NCBI GenBank assembly: GCA_017640505.1 | Contig: JAEPQO010000002.1 | Span: 558,001-622,000, forward strand | Direction of reading: 5' to 3' | DNA: 64,000 nt | Origin: Rhodospirillales bacterium | Lineage (GTDB): Bacteria > Pseudomonadota > Alphaproteobacteria > Rhodospirillales > Casp-alpha2 | Shown here: positions 9,039-17,618 of the stretch, piece after piece | Numbering within the stretch: position 1 is the first letter of the stretch | Layout: every line of letters begins with the position of its first letter | Translations under genes and position numbers: made by a program | Notes under the pieces: model-generated | What the model was told of the DNA's origin: nothing | Seen by the model: the letters and a program-made list of their open reading frames with translations, nothing else | Database searches by the model: none

Positions 9039-10786
9039 GGCTGCGACGCCTCGGGCGTCTTCGGATGCGGGCAGACCTCCATCGCGACCAGCAGCTCGCA
9101 ACGGAACTCGGCGCCACTCGATTGTTCCGCCAGCTGCTTGAACACCGACAGGTTGACCATCTCGCCGATCACCAGCGGCCCGCCGTCGATCGGGTGATTG
9201 CGCTTGCGGATATCACGGTCATAGAACGCGACCCCCTCGAAATAGCCACCCAGATTACTGATCGTCTCGTACACCGGCATCGCCGCATCGAAGATTTCGA
9301 TGTTGCGCGGATCGTCCTTCACCGCGTTCTTGATGCTGTCCTTTTGTGAACCGGGGATGACCGCGAAGCGTATGCCCTCAACATTCCCCGGCGCCCGGTC
9401 GCGTGCCGAGGTACAGCCGAGAATGCCGCTGGATGCCGTCGGCGCGCTGGCGCCGAAGCCGCACCGACCGTTCGCCAGATTGTCCGCCATCTTGGAACGT
9501 GCACGGGACGTGTGCCGGAACGCATCGATGAAAGTGTCGGTATTGATGACCATGCTGGCCGCGCGGCTTCCCTGAAGCGACAGTTCGATGCTGATCTCGT
9601 AACCCGCGCGCAGTTTTCCGATCATCCAGTGTCCGGGCAGGTCGAAGCCGATGGAACTGCCGCCGCTGAAGAACTCGAACACGTGTGATTTGCCTGTAAC
9701 CGTCGTCGTCTCGCCGCCGGCGGCCAGCGTCAGCGTGCCGTCGATGTACTTGTGCTTGGTGTATTCGCCTTCGAGGCGGTCGTAGACGACCTCGCCGTTC
9801 TTTTCGACGTTGAAAATATCGATCTCGACTTCCTTGGCGCCGGAGTCCGGGTGCTCGGTGAAGCTCAGCTCGATCCCGTTCGCCTCGAACCCGTTGTGCA
9901 CCTGGAATGTCTCGCGCGCGTCCATGGACATCACGCTGACGCGGTCGAACCCCGCGGACACTTTCCAGCCGCCTCCTTCACCGTAGAATTCGCAAAGCGG
10001 GCCGTTTGCCTCGCTGATCGGCGGAAAACTCCCACCGCCGCCGGATGATGGCGCCGGGGCCGGTGCGGCAGTGACGAGTGGCGCCGGCGGGGCCACGTTC
10101 AGATGCTGTCCAAGCTTGGCAAGCTCGTTATCCCTGTCCCAGTTCCCGTAGCGCAGCATGCCGCCGCCGAACGCGGCGCAGTCGGCAAGCCCGTTGGTCA
10201 CGGCGCCGAATATACTGTCGGGGGCGACCTCGAGCACATCGCCATTGAACTGCTTGACCCAGCCGAGCGTTGGACCTGCCGTCGGCCAGTCCATGACGGC
10301 GACCTTCACGCCGCCCAACTGGTGCGCGCCGGAAATCGTCTTGTCCTTGCAGATGACCTGCACTTCGGCACAGTCGAAACACTGCTTGATGGTGAACTCG
10401 CTGTATGGCGGCGTCGAGCGGGGAAAACCGACCATGGCGATTTCGCCTTCGGTCAGGGACCTGTGCGCAGATTCCATCTCGGCCGTTGTCGGCGGTGTCG
10501 TCGGTCGCGGCGTCGCGGGTGCCGGAGCAGGTACCGGCACTTTGCGGACGACCGGCGCCGGCTTCGCAACTGCGCAGGCACCGCCCAGCTTCTTCAATCG
10601 AAGGTTCGCCAACATGGCGAACTTGCCGTCCGGATAGGCCTGAAGATAGGCACAGAACTCGGCAGGATCGGTGCTTGCGGAAATGGACTGCCAGAAAATC
10701 GCTTCGTCGCTTTGCGCGTGTACCGGGGATGAGAGCTGAATCGAGAATAGTACGGAAAGAAAAAACAAAACGATCCGACGCGTCAT
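9029..10786 (-). CDS. Exported multi-domain protein of unknown function
   Basis: A 585-residue product starting at the ATG at 10786, with a signal peptide (RRIVLFFLSVLFSIQLSSPVHA, cleavage before QSDEA). Residues 25-65 match the motif FWQSI-(S)-DPAEFCAYLQAYPDGKFAMLA-L-KL seen in many exported caspase-like and SEL1-type proteins. A Pro-rich linker follows, then a Cys-containing domain (KQCFDCAEVQVICKD), a beta-rich middle with GPLCEFYGEGGGWKVSAG, and a C-terminal region ending in four cysteines. I cannot assign a function. The domain order and overlap with the next small exported gene suggest a secreted two-component unit. Confidence 0.72.
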   Translation of the reverse strand: MTRRIVLFFLSVLFSIQLSSPVHAQSDEAIFWQSISASTDPAEFCAYLQAYPDGKFAMLANLRLKKLGGACAVAKPAPVVRKVPVPAPAPATPRPTTPPTTAEMESAHRSLTEGEIAMVGFPRSTPPYSEFTIKQCFDCAEVQVICKDKTISGAHQLGGVKVAVMDWPTAGPTLGWVKQFNGDVLEVAPDSIFGAVTNGLADCAAFGGGMLRYGNWDRDNELAKLGQHLNVAPPAPLVTAAPAPAPSSGGGGSFPPISEANGPLCEFYGEGGGWKVSAGFDRVSVMSMDARETFQVHNGFEANGIELSFTEHPDSGAKEVEIDIFNVEKNGEVVYDRLEGEYTKHKYIDGTLTLAAGGETTTVTGKSHVFEFFSGGSSIGFDLPGHWMIGKLRAGYEISIELSLQGSRAASMVINTDTFIDAFRHTSRARSKMADNLANGRCGFGASAPTASSGILGCTSARDRAPGNVEGIRFAVIPGSQKDSIKNAVKDDPRNIEIFDAAMPVYETISNLGGYFEGVAFYDRDIRKRNHPIDGGPLVIGEMVNLSVFKQLAEQSSGAEFRCELLVAMEVCPHPKTPEASQPCN

Positions 10787-10883
10787 CAAACCAACCCCGC
10801 TCTGCCTGCCTTGATGCGGCACTGAAGAACCGCTTACGCAGGATTTTCGGCCGGTTTCCGCGACGCTGTCAAATTGGGGAGCT

Positions 10884-10925
10884 GATCCCCTCTCCCCTTA
10901 TAGGGGGAGAGGTTGGGTGAGGGGG
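10884..10925. repeat. Palindromic CCCTCTCCC/GGGAGAGG intergenic repeat
   Basis: CCCCTCTCCCC, a five-base TTATA loop and GGGGAGAGG form a hairpin, followed by GGGTGAGGGGG. The same motif type recurs at about 11013-11038 and 20330-20429, so it is a dispersed repeat family. It lies upstream of the exported-protein gene. Confidence 0.7.
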
Positions 10926-10997
10926 TAAACGTCATGAGCCGAACTCAACGAATAGCACGCAAGATATTCGCCATCTCCCCCTCATCCCCGCCTGCGC

Positions 10998-11038
10998 GAG
11001 GACAGGCTCTGTCCTCTCCCCCACATGTGGTGGAGAGG
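10998..11038. repeat. Two adjoining small palindromes
   Basis: GAGGACAG-GCT-CTGTCCTC (10998-11016) is a perfect 8-3-8 hairpin. It overlaps CCTCTCC...GGAGAGG (11013-11038), which encloses the palindrome CCACATGTGG. It belongs to the CTCTCC family of repeats seen nearby and at 20.3 kb. Confidence 0.65.
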
Positions 11039-11056
11039 GACTCTCGACGCACCGGT

Positions 11057-11197
11057 CGTCATCCTGAACTTGGTTCAGGATCCATCCTTCGAGACGGCCT
11101 TTCAGGCCACCTCAGGATAAGGAATGCAGCACCTCATGCTGAGGGGCGAAGCGTCTCGAAGCATGTGCATGGGCCCGGGACCAAGTTCAGGGCGACG
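11057..11197. repeat. Composite inverted-repeat element (copy 1)
   Basis: The left end CGTCATCCTGAACTTGG and right end CCAAGTTCAGGGCGACG are imperfect reverse complements. Between them lies a second palindromic module (TTCGAGACGGCC... and ...GAAGCGTCTCGAA, flanking CTCATGCTGAGG). The outer module recurs at 21595-21684. No open frame of note is inside. It lies beside the decayed Hpt copy, in an accessory stretch of 429 bp (10787-11215) that holds only repeats. Confidence 0.72.
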
Positions 11198-11215
11198 TGA
11201 AAGGTAAGGTGAAGC

Positions 11216-11354
11216 TTACTTGCTCAGCTTGTCGCCGACCTGGCGGATGCCGTCGACGAGGGCCTGACCGTTGGCGATGAGGGACATCAGGTCGTAACCG
11301 AAGCTACCGCCCCGCCCCTTGATATCGTGCGCGATCTGGGAAACGGCATCGGCC
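11216..11354 (-). pseudogene. Truncated, internally deleted copy of the Hpt-domain gene
   Basis: Read leftward, this encodes QIAHDIKGRGGSFGYDLMSL, then IAN joined directly to GQALVDGIRQVGDKLSK and a stop. It matches the C-terminal half of the intact Hpt protein at 12856-13344 except that 41 residues (123 bp) are missing in frame. The junction falls on TTGGCG, a six-base sequence present at both ends of the missing segment in the intact gene, which fits slippage or end-joining at microhomology. Everything upstream of the phosphorylatable His region is lost and no start codon is in a usable place. It lies 12 bp from the stop of the kinase gene. Confidence 0.85.
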
Positions 11355-11366
11355 CCGGGTCATTGC

Positions 11367-12452
11367 TCACGCAGGCGACGCTTCACCACCTTGGCTCGTC
11401 GGCCGGTTCACCTGTCGGGGGATCTCAATAATAACGGTTGTCCCCTGTCCCAGCTCGCTTGCTATATTCATTACACCGCCATGAAGTTCCGCGAGCGACC
11501 TCGATATTGCCAGTCCGAGCCCCCAGCCTTCTTCAGTAACGTACGGGTCGTCTCCCGCCCCTTTGGTGGGATTCAGAATGTCAGCCAGTCTGCCAGGCGG
11601 AATGCCCGCCCCGTTGTCGGCCACTGAAAATTTTGCGGCCATGCCGTTGACCTCGCCGTCTATGACGATTTTCCCGCCGTTTGGCGTGAACTTGACGGAA
11701 TTGGACAACAGATTGAGTAGAATCTGCCTTATCGCCCGTTTATCCGCATAAATCGCAGGCAGCCCTTCGGGCAACATCGATACGACGTCGATATCTTTCG
11801 TTTTGGCCCTTGTTTCAACGGTATGAATACACTCATCGATTATACTGCCGATCAACACATGCTCTTTATGCAGCGATATCTTCCCGGATTCTATTGAAGC
11901 GACGTTGAGGAGATCGTTAACCAACTCGAGCAAGTATTCGCCACTGCTGTGGATGTCTTTCGCATATTCACGATATTTGCCCTTTCCCGGAGGACCGAAA
12001 TATTGCTCAACCAATATGTCGGAGAATCCGAGAATGGCATTCAACGGCGTCCGGAGCTCGTGGCTGATGGATGCGAGAAACTGGGATTTCGCCAAATTCG
12101 CCTGATTCGCCTCATCCCTAGCTTTGACTAGCGCCCGCTGCGAATTCTTGATGTAACAGATCAGCGTGGCGGTCATCCAGATTCCGGCTAAAGCCATCAC
12201 ACGATTTAGCAGAACCACCCAAGGGATACCGCCTGGTTCAGACAACAGATATCCGCCAACGGTTAATATCGATCCGGCCAAAGCCAAGACAACAACGTCC
12301 CGGTTTGCCGGAAGGAAAACGCCAAGCAATACTAGCGCGATATAGGGCATGCCGGCAGCGACACCCAATGGAACGTATAGATCAAATGTAAAAATCAATG
12401 CAGCAAGTAAAATTGCTGCGGCAACAATGATGTGCGTGCGTGGTCTGTTCAT
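11367..12452 (-). CDS. Membrane-anchored sensor histidine kinase
   Basis: A 361-residue kinase: about four membrane segments in residues 7-100 with almost no extracytoplasmic loops, a short coiled coil (residues 103-122), a HisKA domain with SHELRTPL (His131), and an HATPase_c domain with an N box (LLNLLSNSVKFTPNGG), DNGAGIPPGR and GWGLGLAISRSLAELHGG. It has no PAS, HAMP or receiver domain, so the membrane bundle is probably the sensor. The DNA looks AT-richer than its neighbours. It lies between an intact Hpt gene and a dead Hpt copy, suggesting a phosphorelay partnership and local rearrangement. No cognate regulator is adjacent. Confidence 0.9.
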   Translation of the reverse strand: MNRPRTHIIVAAAILLAALIFTFDLYVPLGVAAGMPYIALVLLGVFLPANRDVVVLALAGSILTVGGYLLSEPGGIPWVVLLNRVMALAGIWMTATLICYIKNSQRALVKARDEANQANLAKSQFLASISHELRTPLNAILGFSDILVEQYFGPPGKGKYREYAKDIHSSGEYLLELVNDLLNVASIESGKISLHKEHVLIGSIIDECIHTVETRAKTKDIDVVSMLPEGLPAIYADKRAIRQILLNLLSNSVKFTPNGGKIVIDGEVNGMAAKFSVADNGAGIPPGRLADILNPTKGAGDDPYVTEEGWGLGLAISRSLAELHGGVMNIASELGQGTTVIIEIPRQVNRPTSQGGEASPA

Positions 12453-12460
12453 GAGGCAAA

Positions 12461-12512
12461 AGCTCTTTCAAATCCCTCCACCCCGCAGCTCTTTCAAATC
12501 CCTCCACCCCGC
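12461..12512. repeat. Perfect 26-bp tandem duplication
   Basis: Two identical 26-bp units (12461-12486 and 12487-12512), each beginning AGCTCTTTCAAATCC and ending CCACCCCGC, lie just upstream of the histidine kinase start (12452). The rest of the 403-bp gap to 12855 shows no convincing gene. It has one 15-bp exact match, GGGTAAACGTCATGA, at 12706-12720 and 10923-10937, both downstream of the two Hpt copies. Confidence 0.9.
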
Positions 12513-12855
12513 ACCGAGGAATTATAAAACGAATGTAGTCGCACCAGTATCCCATCGGCCGTGACCTGAAACCATCAAAGGGGCCCGGGACTACCGGGGG
12601 CGTTGGGTTGGTGATAAAGCCTTACCTTTGCTCCTATTCAATCTGGCATCCAAATCAAAAGTTTGGACCTCCTGCTCACCTCCAATGCGGGCGATACCGG
12701 GCGACGGGTAAACGTCATGATCCGAGCTTACCCGTCAGCGCACAAACACGCCACCAAACGCCCCGGAATTTATCCGCGAACGTTTCAGATATCATACGTC
12801 ATGCGCCCTACATCAAGTTGGGGATGACACGTACATTGTTTTGGAGACGCTAGGC

Positions 12856-13344
12856 CTACTTGTTCAGCTTGTCGCCGACCTGACGGATGCCGTCGACGAG
12901 GGCCTGACCGTTGGCGCCGCCGTCGCCCTTCATCCGGTTTTGGATAACAAGCTTCATGGCATCGATGTGCACCTTGACCGCCTGCACCTCGGGCGGACCG
13001 AATTCATCCTGGCGCTCGATCAGCCGGCACAGCTCATTGGCGATCAGGGTCATCAGGTCGTAGCCGAAGCTGCCACCCTGCCCCTTGATGTCATGTGCGA
13101 TCTGGAAAACGCTCTCGGCTTCCGTCTTGCCGTCGCCGGACGCCGCGGCGAGCGCCTTGAACGATTCATCCAGTCGTTTCAGATCTTCCTGAACCCATTC
13201 AAGGTAAGTGTCAGCCATCTCGGCGATGACGTTCTCCGCCCGTTCCAGCGTCGCCAGATCAACCGCACCCGGACCGCCTTCGCGTACTTTGCTTTTCAGC
13301 GTGTTGGGCGGGTTAATGATCTCCATGTCGTCATCTTTGGCCAT
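12856..13344 (-). CDS. Histidine phosphotransfer (Hpt) domain protein
   Basis: A 162-residue soluble protein. The four-helix Hpt core has the signature VFQIAHDIKGQGGSFGYDLM, with phosphorylatable His84; helices on both sides are evident (ENVIAEMADTYLEWVQEDLKRL and VQAVKVHIDAMKLVIQNRM). The ATG at 13344 is chosen because GAAGGGAAGGG precedes it; an upstream in-frame codon at 13410 lacks such a site. It is an orphan Hpt, with no kinase or receiver domain fused. The nearest kinase is 400 bp downstream. A decayed second copy is at 11216-11354. Confidence 0.88.
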   Translation of the reverse strand: MAKDDDMEIINPPNTLKSKVREGGPGAVDLATLERAENVIAEMADTYLEWVQEDLKRLDESFKALAAASGDGKTEAESVFQIAHDIKGQGGSFGYDLMTLIANELCRLIERQDEFGPPEVQAVKVHIDAMKLVIQNRMKGDGGANGQALVDGIRQVGDKLNK

Positions 13345-13423
13345 GCCGTGGCCCTTCCCTTCGATTCGTTTTTGCGAATGAATCCTAGCAACCTCGGCTT
13401 CCGAGTACAATAACGGCTATCCC

Positions 13424-13861
13424 TTAAAGCAAACCGAGCGATCTCAGCTCGTCCGCCATTTCCGCCGGCAGGTCTTCCGCCCCCGCGCCGACATCGTCCA
13501 GATCGCGCGGTGCCGCTGCCGTTTCCAGGTAGCGCCACCCCTGGAAGGCCCGGAACGGCCGCGGCTCGGTCAGGATGTGTTTCTTGTCGTAGACGATGGC
13601 ACAGGCCGCATTACCGTCCTTGTTGACGGTCTCGCGCAGGTCCGTGATCACCTGGCGCAAGCGAATCACCCCCTTCACCACCCAGTAGAGCGACCCGCCG
13701 TCAAGCACCTCCTCGGCGCGGCGCGGGAACGAGCGCGTGACGTGCATCAGTTCGGGTTTCTCGCCGGCCTTCTTTTTCTGCTCAAGGCGGCGTTGCTGCA
13801 CCTCGGCCAGGTGCTGGACGTTTTCGATACCGACGCAGAGCTTGACCAGGTTGACGCTCAC
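13424..13861 (-). CDS. DUF1489 family protein
   Basis: A 145-residue protein of the DUF1489 family, found mainly in Alphaproteobacteria, whose function is unknown. Typical family blocks are MSVNLVKLCVGIENVQHLAE at the start, MHVTRSFPRRAEEVLDGGSLYWVVKG in the middle and RPFRAFQGWRYLE near the C-terminus. It has no signal peptide or membrane segment. The start overlaps the end of the HMG-CoA lyase gene by four bases, so it is at the tail of the leucine catabolism series, though a role there is not implied. Confidence 0.85.
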   Translation of the reverse strand: MSVNLVKLCVGIENVQHLAEVQQRRLEQKKKAGEKPELMHVTRSFPRRAEEVLDGGSLYWVVKGVIRLRQVITDLRETVNKDGNAACAIVYDKKHILTEPRPFRAFQGWRYLETAAAPRDLDDVGAGAEDLPAEMADELRSLGLL

Positions 13862-14766
13862 GCCGCCGTTGCCCCCGCCCGTGCGAGGGCAACCTTGGAG
13901 GCCGGCGCCCGCCCGATGGCGTCGGAAATGAATTTGCTCGCCGCCAGCAGCTTGTCGAAATCAATCCCGGTTTCAATGCCGAGGCCGTTCAGCATATAGA
14001 CCACGTCCTCGGTGGCGACGTTGCCGCTCGCGCCCTTGGCATAGGGACAGCCGCCCAGCCCGGCGACGGCGGTGTCGATGACGGCGACGCCCATCTGCAT
14101 CACGGCCAGCAGGTTCGCCAGCGCCTGGCCATAGGTATCGTGGAAATGCGCGCCCAGGCGTGCGACGGGGATATCCCTGGCGACCGCCTCGATCATCGCC
14201 TGCGCTTTGGCCGGCGTGCCGGTCCCGATGGTATCGCCAAGCGACACCTCGTAGCACCCCATGGCATCCAGCTCGCGGGCGACGAAGGCGACGGCGTCCG
14301 GCGCGACGTCCCCTTCATAGGGGCAACCGAGCACGCAGGAGATATAGCCCCTGACCTTCACGCCGTCGGCAATGGCGGTTTCGGCGACCGGACGGAACCG
14401 GTCCAGGCTTTCGGCGATGGAGCAATTGATGTTCCGTTGCGAGAACGCCTCCGTTGCCGCGCCAAAAATGGCGATCTCGTCCACGTTCGCGGCTTTCGCG
14501 GCCTCGTAGCCCTTCAGGTTCGGCACCAGCACCGGGTAGCTGACGCCGGGTTTTCGCGTGATGCCCGCCATGACGTCGGCGGTGTCGGCCATCTGCGGCA
14601 CCCACTTGGGCGAGACGAACGCCCCCGCTTCGACCACCGGCAGGCCGGCCTCGGAAAGGCGGTCGACGAGTTCGATCTTGACGGCGAGCGGCACCGTATC
14701 GGGGTGGTTCTGCAACCCGTCCCGGGGGCCGACGTCGACGATCTTGACGTATTTGGGCAGTTCCAT
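13858..14766 (-). CDS. mvaB: Hydroxymethylglutaryl-CoA lyase
   Basis: Cleaves 3-hydroxy-3-methylglutaryl-CoA to acetoacetate and acetyl-CoA, the last step of leucine breakdown. The 302-residue TIM-barrel protein shows VDVGPRDGLQN at 11-20 (metal and base residues), CYEVSLGDTIGTGTP, HFHDTYGQALAN (metal-binding His pair) and the catalytic-Cys loop AGLGGCPYAKGASGN in the last third. The ATG at 14766 starts the conserved MELPKYVKIVDVGPRDG; a longer in-frame upstream stretch is antisense noise. It follows the carboxylase alpha gene by 16 bases. Confidence 0.95.
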   Translation of the reverse strand: MELPKYVKIVDVGPRDGLQNHPDTVPLAVKIELVDRLSEAGLPVVEAGAFVSPKWVPQMADTADVMAGITRKPGVSYPVLVPNLKGYEAAKAANVDEIAIFGAATEAFSQRNINCSIAESLDRFRPVAETAIADGVKVRGYISCVLGCPYEGDVAPDAVAFVARELDAMGCYEVSLGDTIGTGTPAKAQAMIEAVARDIPVARLGAHFHDTYGQALANLLAVMQMGVAVIDTAVAGLGGCPYAKGASGNVATEDVVYMLNGLGIETGIDFDKLLAASKFISDAIGRAPASKVALARAGATAA

Positions 14767-14782
14767 GGTCTCCGAGACTCTC

Positions 14783-16786
14783 TCAGGACGGCTCGAAGAT
14801 GACAAGAGGGACGCCGTCCTCCACCTGATCACCGGCCTTGCAGCGGATCTCCGTCACCGTGCCGTCGGCGGGTGCGGCGATGGTGTGTTCCATCTTCATC
14901 GCTTCGAGGACCAGCAGCGACGCGCCCCGCTTGACGCTGGCGCCCGCCTTGACGTGAACATGCGTGACCTTGCCCGGCATCGGCGCGGTCAGGTCGCCCG
15001 ACGTATCGGTCTCGTCGGCGGCGGCGTCCGCCGGGTCGAACAGCGAGAGAATGCAGCGGCCGTCTTCGGTGAAGACCGTCAGTTTGTCGTCCAAGTGCGC
15101 GACGGACGCGGTCGTGCGGACCCCGTCGATCACGACACTGCCGTCGCCCGACAACTGCGCATGGATGCGCTCACCGCCGATCGTCAGGTCGTAGCCGCCG
15201 TCCTTCCGGGCCTTCGCCGTCACCAGATGCGGCGACGCCTCGTCGATCATGTCGCGCAGGAAGATATCCTGATGGCCACGGTCGATCAGGCGCCAGCCGT
15301 CGGTCCTGAACCAGGGCGAATACGGATCGCCGGAGCGTTCGGCGCGGCGGCACGCGGCGATGCCCCGCTCGCGGATGACGTTGAGCGCGGCGACGGCGAG
15401 CGAGGTCTCGTCGGCGGGCCGCACCCGGCGCCAGCCGAGCGCCGGCGGCTTCATGCGGTCGAGCCAGCCGGTGTCGATCTTCGCGCTGACGAATTTCTCG
15501 TCCGCCGAAATCCCCAACAGGAAATCGAGGTTGGTCTCGCAGCCGGCGATTTCGGTTCCGGCCAGCGCGGCCTGCAACCTCGAAAGCGCGTCGGCGCGGT
15601 CCGCCCCGTGCACGATGATCTTGGCGATCATCGGGTCGTAGTGCACCGAGACGACATCCCCCTGATCGATCCCGGTGTCGATCCGCACGCCCGGCAGATG
15701 GCTGAACGTCAGATGCGAAAGCGTGCCGGTCTGCGGCAGGTAGCCCTTGTCCGGGTCTTCGGCGTAAAGCCGCGCCTCGAACGCGTGACCGTCGATCGCC
15801 AATTCGTCCTGCGCCAGCGGCAGCGTGCCGCCCGCCGCGACGCGAAGCTGCCACGCCACCAGGTCCTGCCCGGTAATCGCTTCCGTGACAGGATGCTCGA
15901 CCTGCAGGCGCGTGTTCATCTCGATGAAGTAAAAGTCCTTGCCGGCGAGCAGGAACTCGACCGTGCCGGCGCCGACGTAATCGACGGCGCGCGCCGCGTT
16001 GACGGCGGCCTCGCCCATGGCGGCCCGCAGCTTCGGCGTCATGCCCGGTGCGGGGGCTTCCTCGATCACCTTCTGGTGGCGCCGCTGCAGCGAGCAGTCA
16101 CGCTCGAACAGGTGCACGACGTTGCCGTGGCTGTCGCCGAACACCTGGACCTCCACGTGACGCGCCTTGGCGAGATACTTCTCGATCATCAGTCTGGGAT
16201 CGCCGAACGACGACTTCGCCTCGCGCTTGGCCCCCTCGATGGCGTCCTTGAGGTCGGCCTTTTTGCGCACCACGCGCATGCCCTTGCCGCCGCCGCCGGC
16301 CGACGCCTTGACCAGCACCGGAAAGCCGATCTTCTCGGCGACCTTGCTCAGCGTAGCGGTGTCCTGCTTGGCACCGTGATAGCCCGGCACGAGCGGCACG
16401 CCCGCCTTCTCCATCAGCGCCTTCGACGCCGACTTGGAGCCCATGGCGCGGATCGCGTCCGCCGGCGGACCGACGAAGATCAGTCCCGCGGCGGCCACCG
16501 CATCGGCGAAATCGGCATTCTCCGACAGAAAGCCGTACCCCGGATGGATCGCATCGGCGCCCGTTTCCAGCGCCGCGGCGATCACCGCATCCGCTTTCAG
16601 ATAGCTTTCGGCGGCAGGACCGGGACCGATCCGGACCGCCTCGTCGGCGTGGCGCACGTGGCGCGCGTTCGCATCGGCATCGGAATAGACGGCGACCGTC
16701 GCAATGCCAGCGGCTTTCGCACTCGCCATCACGCGGCACGCGATCTCGCCCCGGTTGGCAATCAGCAGTTTACGGATGGCGACCAC
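14783..16786 (-). CDS. mccA: Methylcrotonoyl-CoA carboxylase biotin-carrying alpha subunit
   Basis: The biotin carboxylase/carrier subunit of 3-methylcrotonyl-CoA carboxylase, 667 residues from a GTG start. The N-terminal domain begins IRKLLIANRGEIACRVM, the ATP-grasp glycine-rich loop KASAGGGGKGMRVV follows, then the catalytic block RDCSLQRRHQKVIEEAPAP and EMNTRLQVEHPVTE. The C-terminal biotinyl domain has EAMKMEH with the biotinylated Lys at 631. Assignment to methylcrotonyl rather than propionyl rests on its place beside the beta subunit, hydratase and lyase. The hydratase gene ends three bases upstream. Confidence 0.93.
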   Translation of the reverse strand: MVAIRKLLIANRGEIACRVMASAKAAGIATVAVYSDADANARHVRHADEAVRIGPGPAAESYLKADAVIAAALETGADAIHPGYGFLSENADFADAVAAAGLIFVGPPADAIRAMGSKSASKALMEKAGVPLVPGYHGAKQDTATLSKVAEKIGFPVLVKASAGGGGKGMRVVRKKADLKDAIEGAKREAKSSFGDPRLMIEKYLAKARHVEVQVFGDSHGNVVHLFERDCSLQRRHQKVIEEAPAPGMTPKLRAAMGEAAVNAARAVDYVGAGTVEFLLAGKDFYFIEMNTRLQVEHPVTEAITGQDLVAWQLRVAAGGTLPLAQDELAIDGHAFEARLYAEDPDKGYLPQTGTLSHLTFSHLPGVRIDTGIDQGDVVSVHYDPMIAKIIVHGADRADALSRLQAALAGTEIAGCETNLDFLLGISADEKFVSAKIDTGWLDRMKPPALGWRRVRPADETSLAVAALNVIRERGIAACRRAERSGDPYSPWFRTDGWRLIDRGHQDIFLRDMIDEASPHLVTAKARKDGGYDLTIGGERIHAQLSGDGSVVIDGVRTTASVAHLDDKLTVFTEDGRCILSLFDPADAAADETDTSGDLTAPMPGKVTHVHVKAGASVKRGASLLVLEAMKMEHTIAAPADGTVTEIRCKAGDQVEDGVPLVIFEPS

Positions 16787-16789
16787 GCG

Positions 16790-17587
16790 TCAGTCCTTTA
16801 CCCATTTCGCTTTGCGTTTCTCGAGGAAGGCGGCGACCCCCTCCTGTCCCTCGTCCGTGGCACGCACGCGCGCGATGTGACCGGCGGTATCGCGCACCAC
16901 CTTTTCGTCCTGCGTCGCCGACCTGGTGACGTAGGAAACGAGGTTCTTCACTTCGGAGAGCGCGCGCGGCCCGCCTTTAAGGAGCGCATCGACGATCTCG
17001 TAGCGTTTCTCGATCAGCTTGTCGGCGGGGACCACCTCGTGCACGAGACCGAGCTCGAGCGCACGTTCGGCCGAAAACTTTTCCGCCGTCAGCATGTAAC
17101 GCGTCGCCTGGCGCTCGCCGATGGCATGAATGACGTAGGGGCCGATCACCGCCGGGATCAGGCCGAGGCGCACCTCGGAAAGACAGAAATGCGCGGCGTC
17201 GGATGCAATCGCGATATCGCAGCACGCCACAAGCCCGACACCGCCGCCATAGGCCGGCCCCTGCACCAGCGCCACCGTCGGCTGGCGCATGCGGTAAAGC
17301 GTCGCCATCAGCTTGCCCAGGTTCTTGGCGTCCTCGAGGTTCTCGGCGCGGTCGTACCCCGCCATCCGCTTCATCCAGTTGAGGTCGGCACCGGCGGAAA
17401 AGCTCTTGCCCTCCGCCGCCAATACAACGACGCGGACGACCGGATCGTTCTCCAGCCCCTGAAGCTCGCGGCGCAGGCGTTCAATCAGTTCATCGTCGAA
17501 GGCGTTATGAACGTCGGGCCGCCGCAATGTGATCGTCGCCACGCCGCGACCGGATATCTCGGTAATCAGGGGTGCCGTTGTCGCCAT
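16790..17587 (-). CDS. liuC: Methylglutaconyl-CoA hydratase (enoyl-CoA hydratase family)
   Basis: A 265-residue crotonase-fold enzyme, inferred from its place between the two Mcc subunits to hydrate 3-methylglutaconyl-CoA to HMG-CoA. It shows LRRPDVHNAFDDELIERL, the oxyanion-hole segment AEGKSFSAGADLNWM, and the second loop GPAYGGGVGLVACCDIAIASD, with Glu in FCLSEVRLGLIPAVIGPYV as the likely catalytic acid. The ATG at 17587 is chosen because GAGGAA lies upstream within a possible TTG extension. It sits 31 bases after mccB. Confidence 0.9.
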   Translation of the reverse strand: MATTAPLITEISGRGVATITLRRPDVHNAFDDELIERLRRELQGLENDPVVRVVVLAAEGKSFSAGADLNWMKRMAGYDRAENLEDAKNLGKLMATLYRMRQPTVALVQGPAYGGGVGLVACCDIAIASDAAHFCLSEVRLGLIPAVIGPYVIHAIGERQATRYMLTAEKFSAERALELGLVHEVVPADKLIEKRYEIVDALLKGGPRALSEVKNLVSYVTRSATQDEKVVRDTAGHIARVRATDEGQEGVAAFLEKRKAKWVKD

Positions 17588-17618
17588 GTCTTCTGTTTCC
17601 TCACTCAAGCGCGCCGGA

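Noticed and set aside
12608-12853. An 81-codon open frame on the plus strand between the kinase and Hpt genes
   Set aside because: No ribosome site, no recognisable features, and it sits in a repeat-bearing intergenic stretch.
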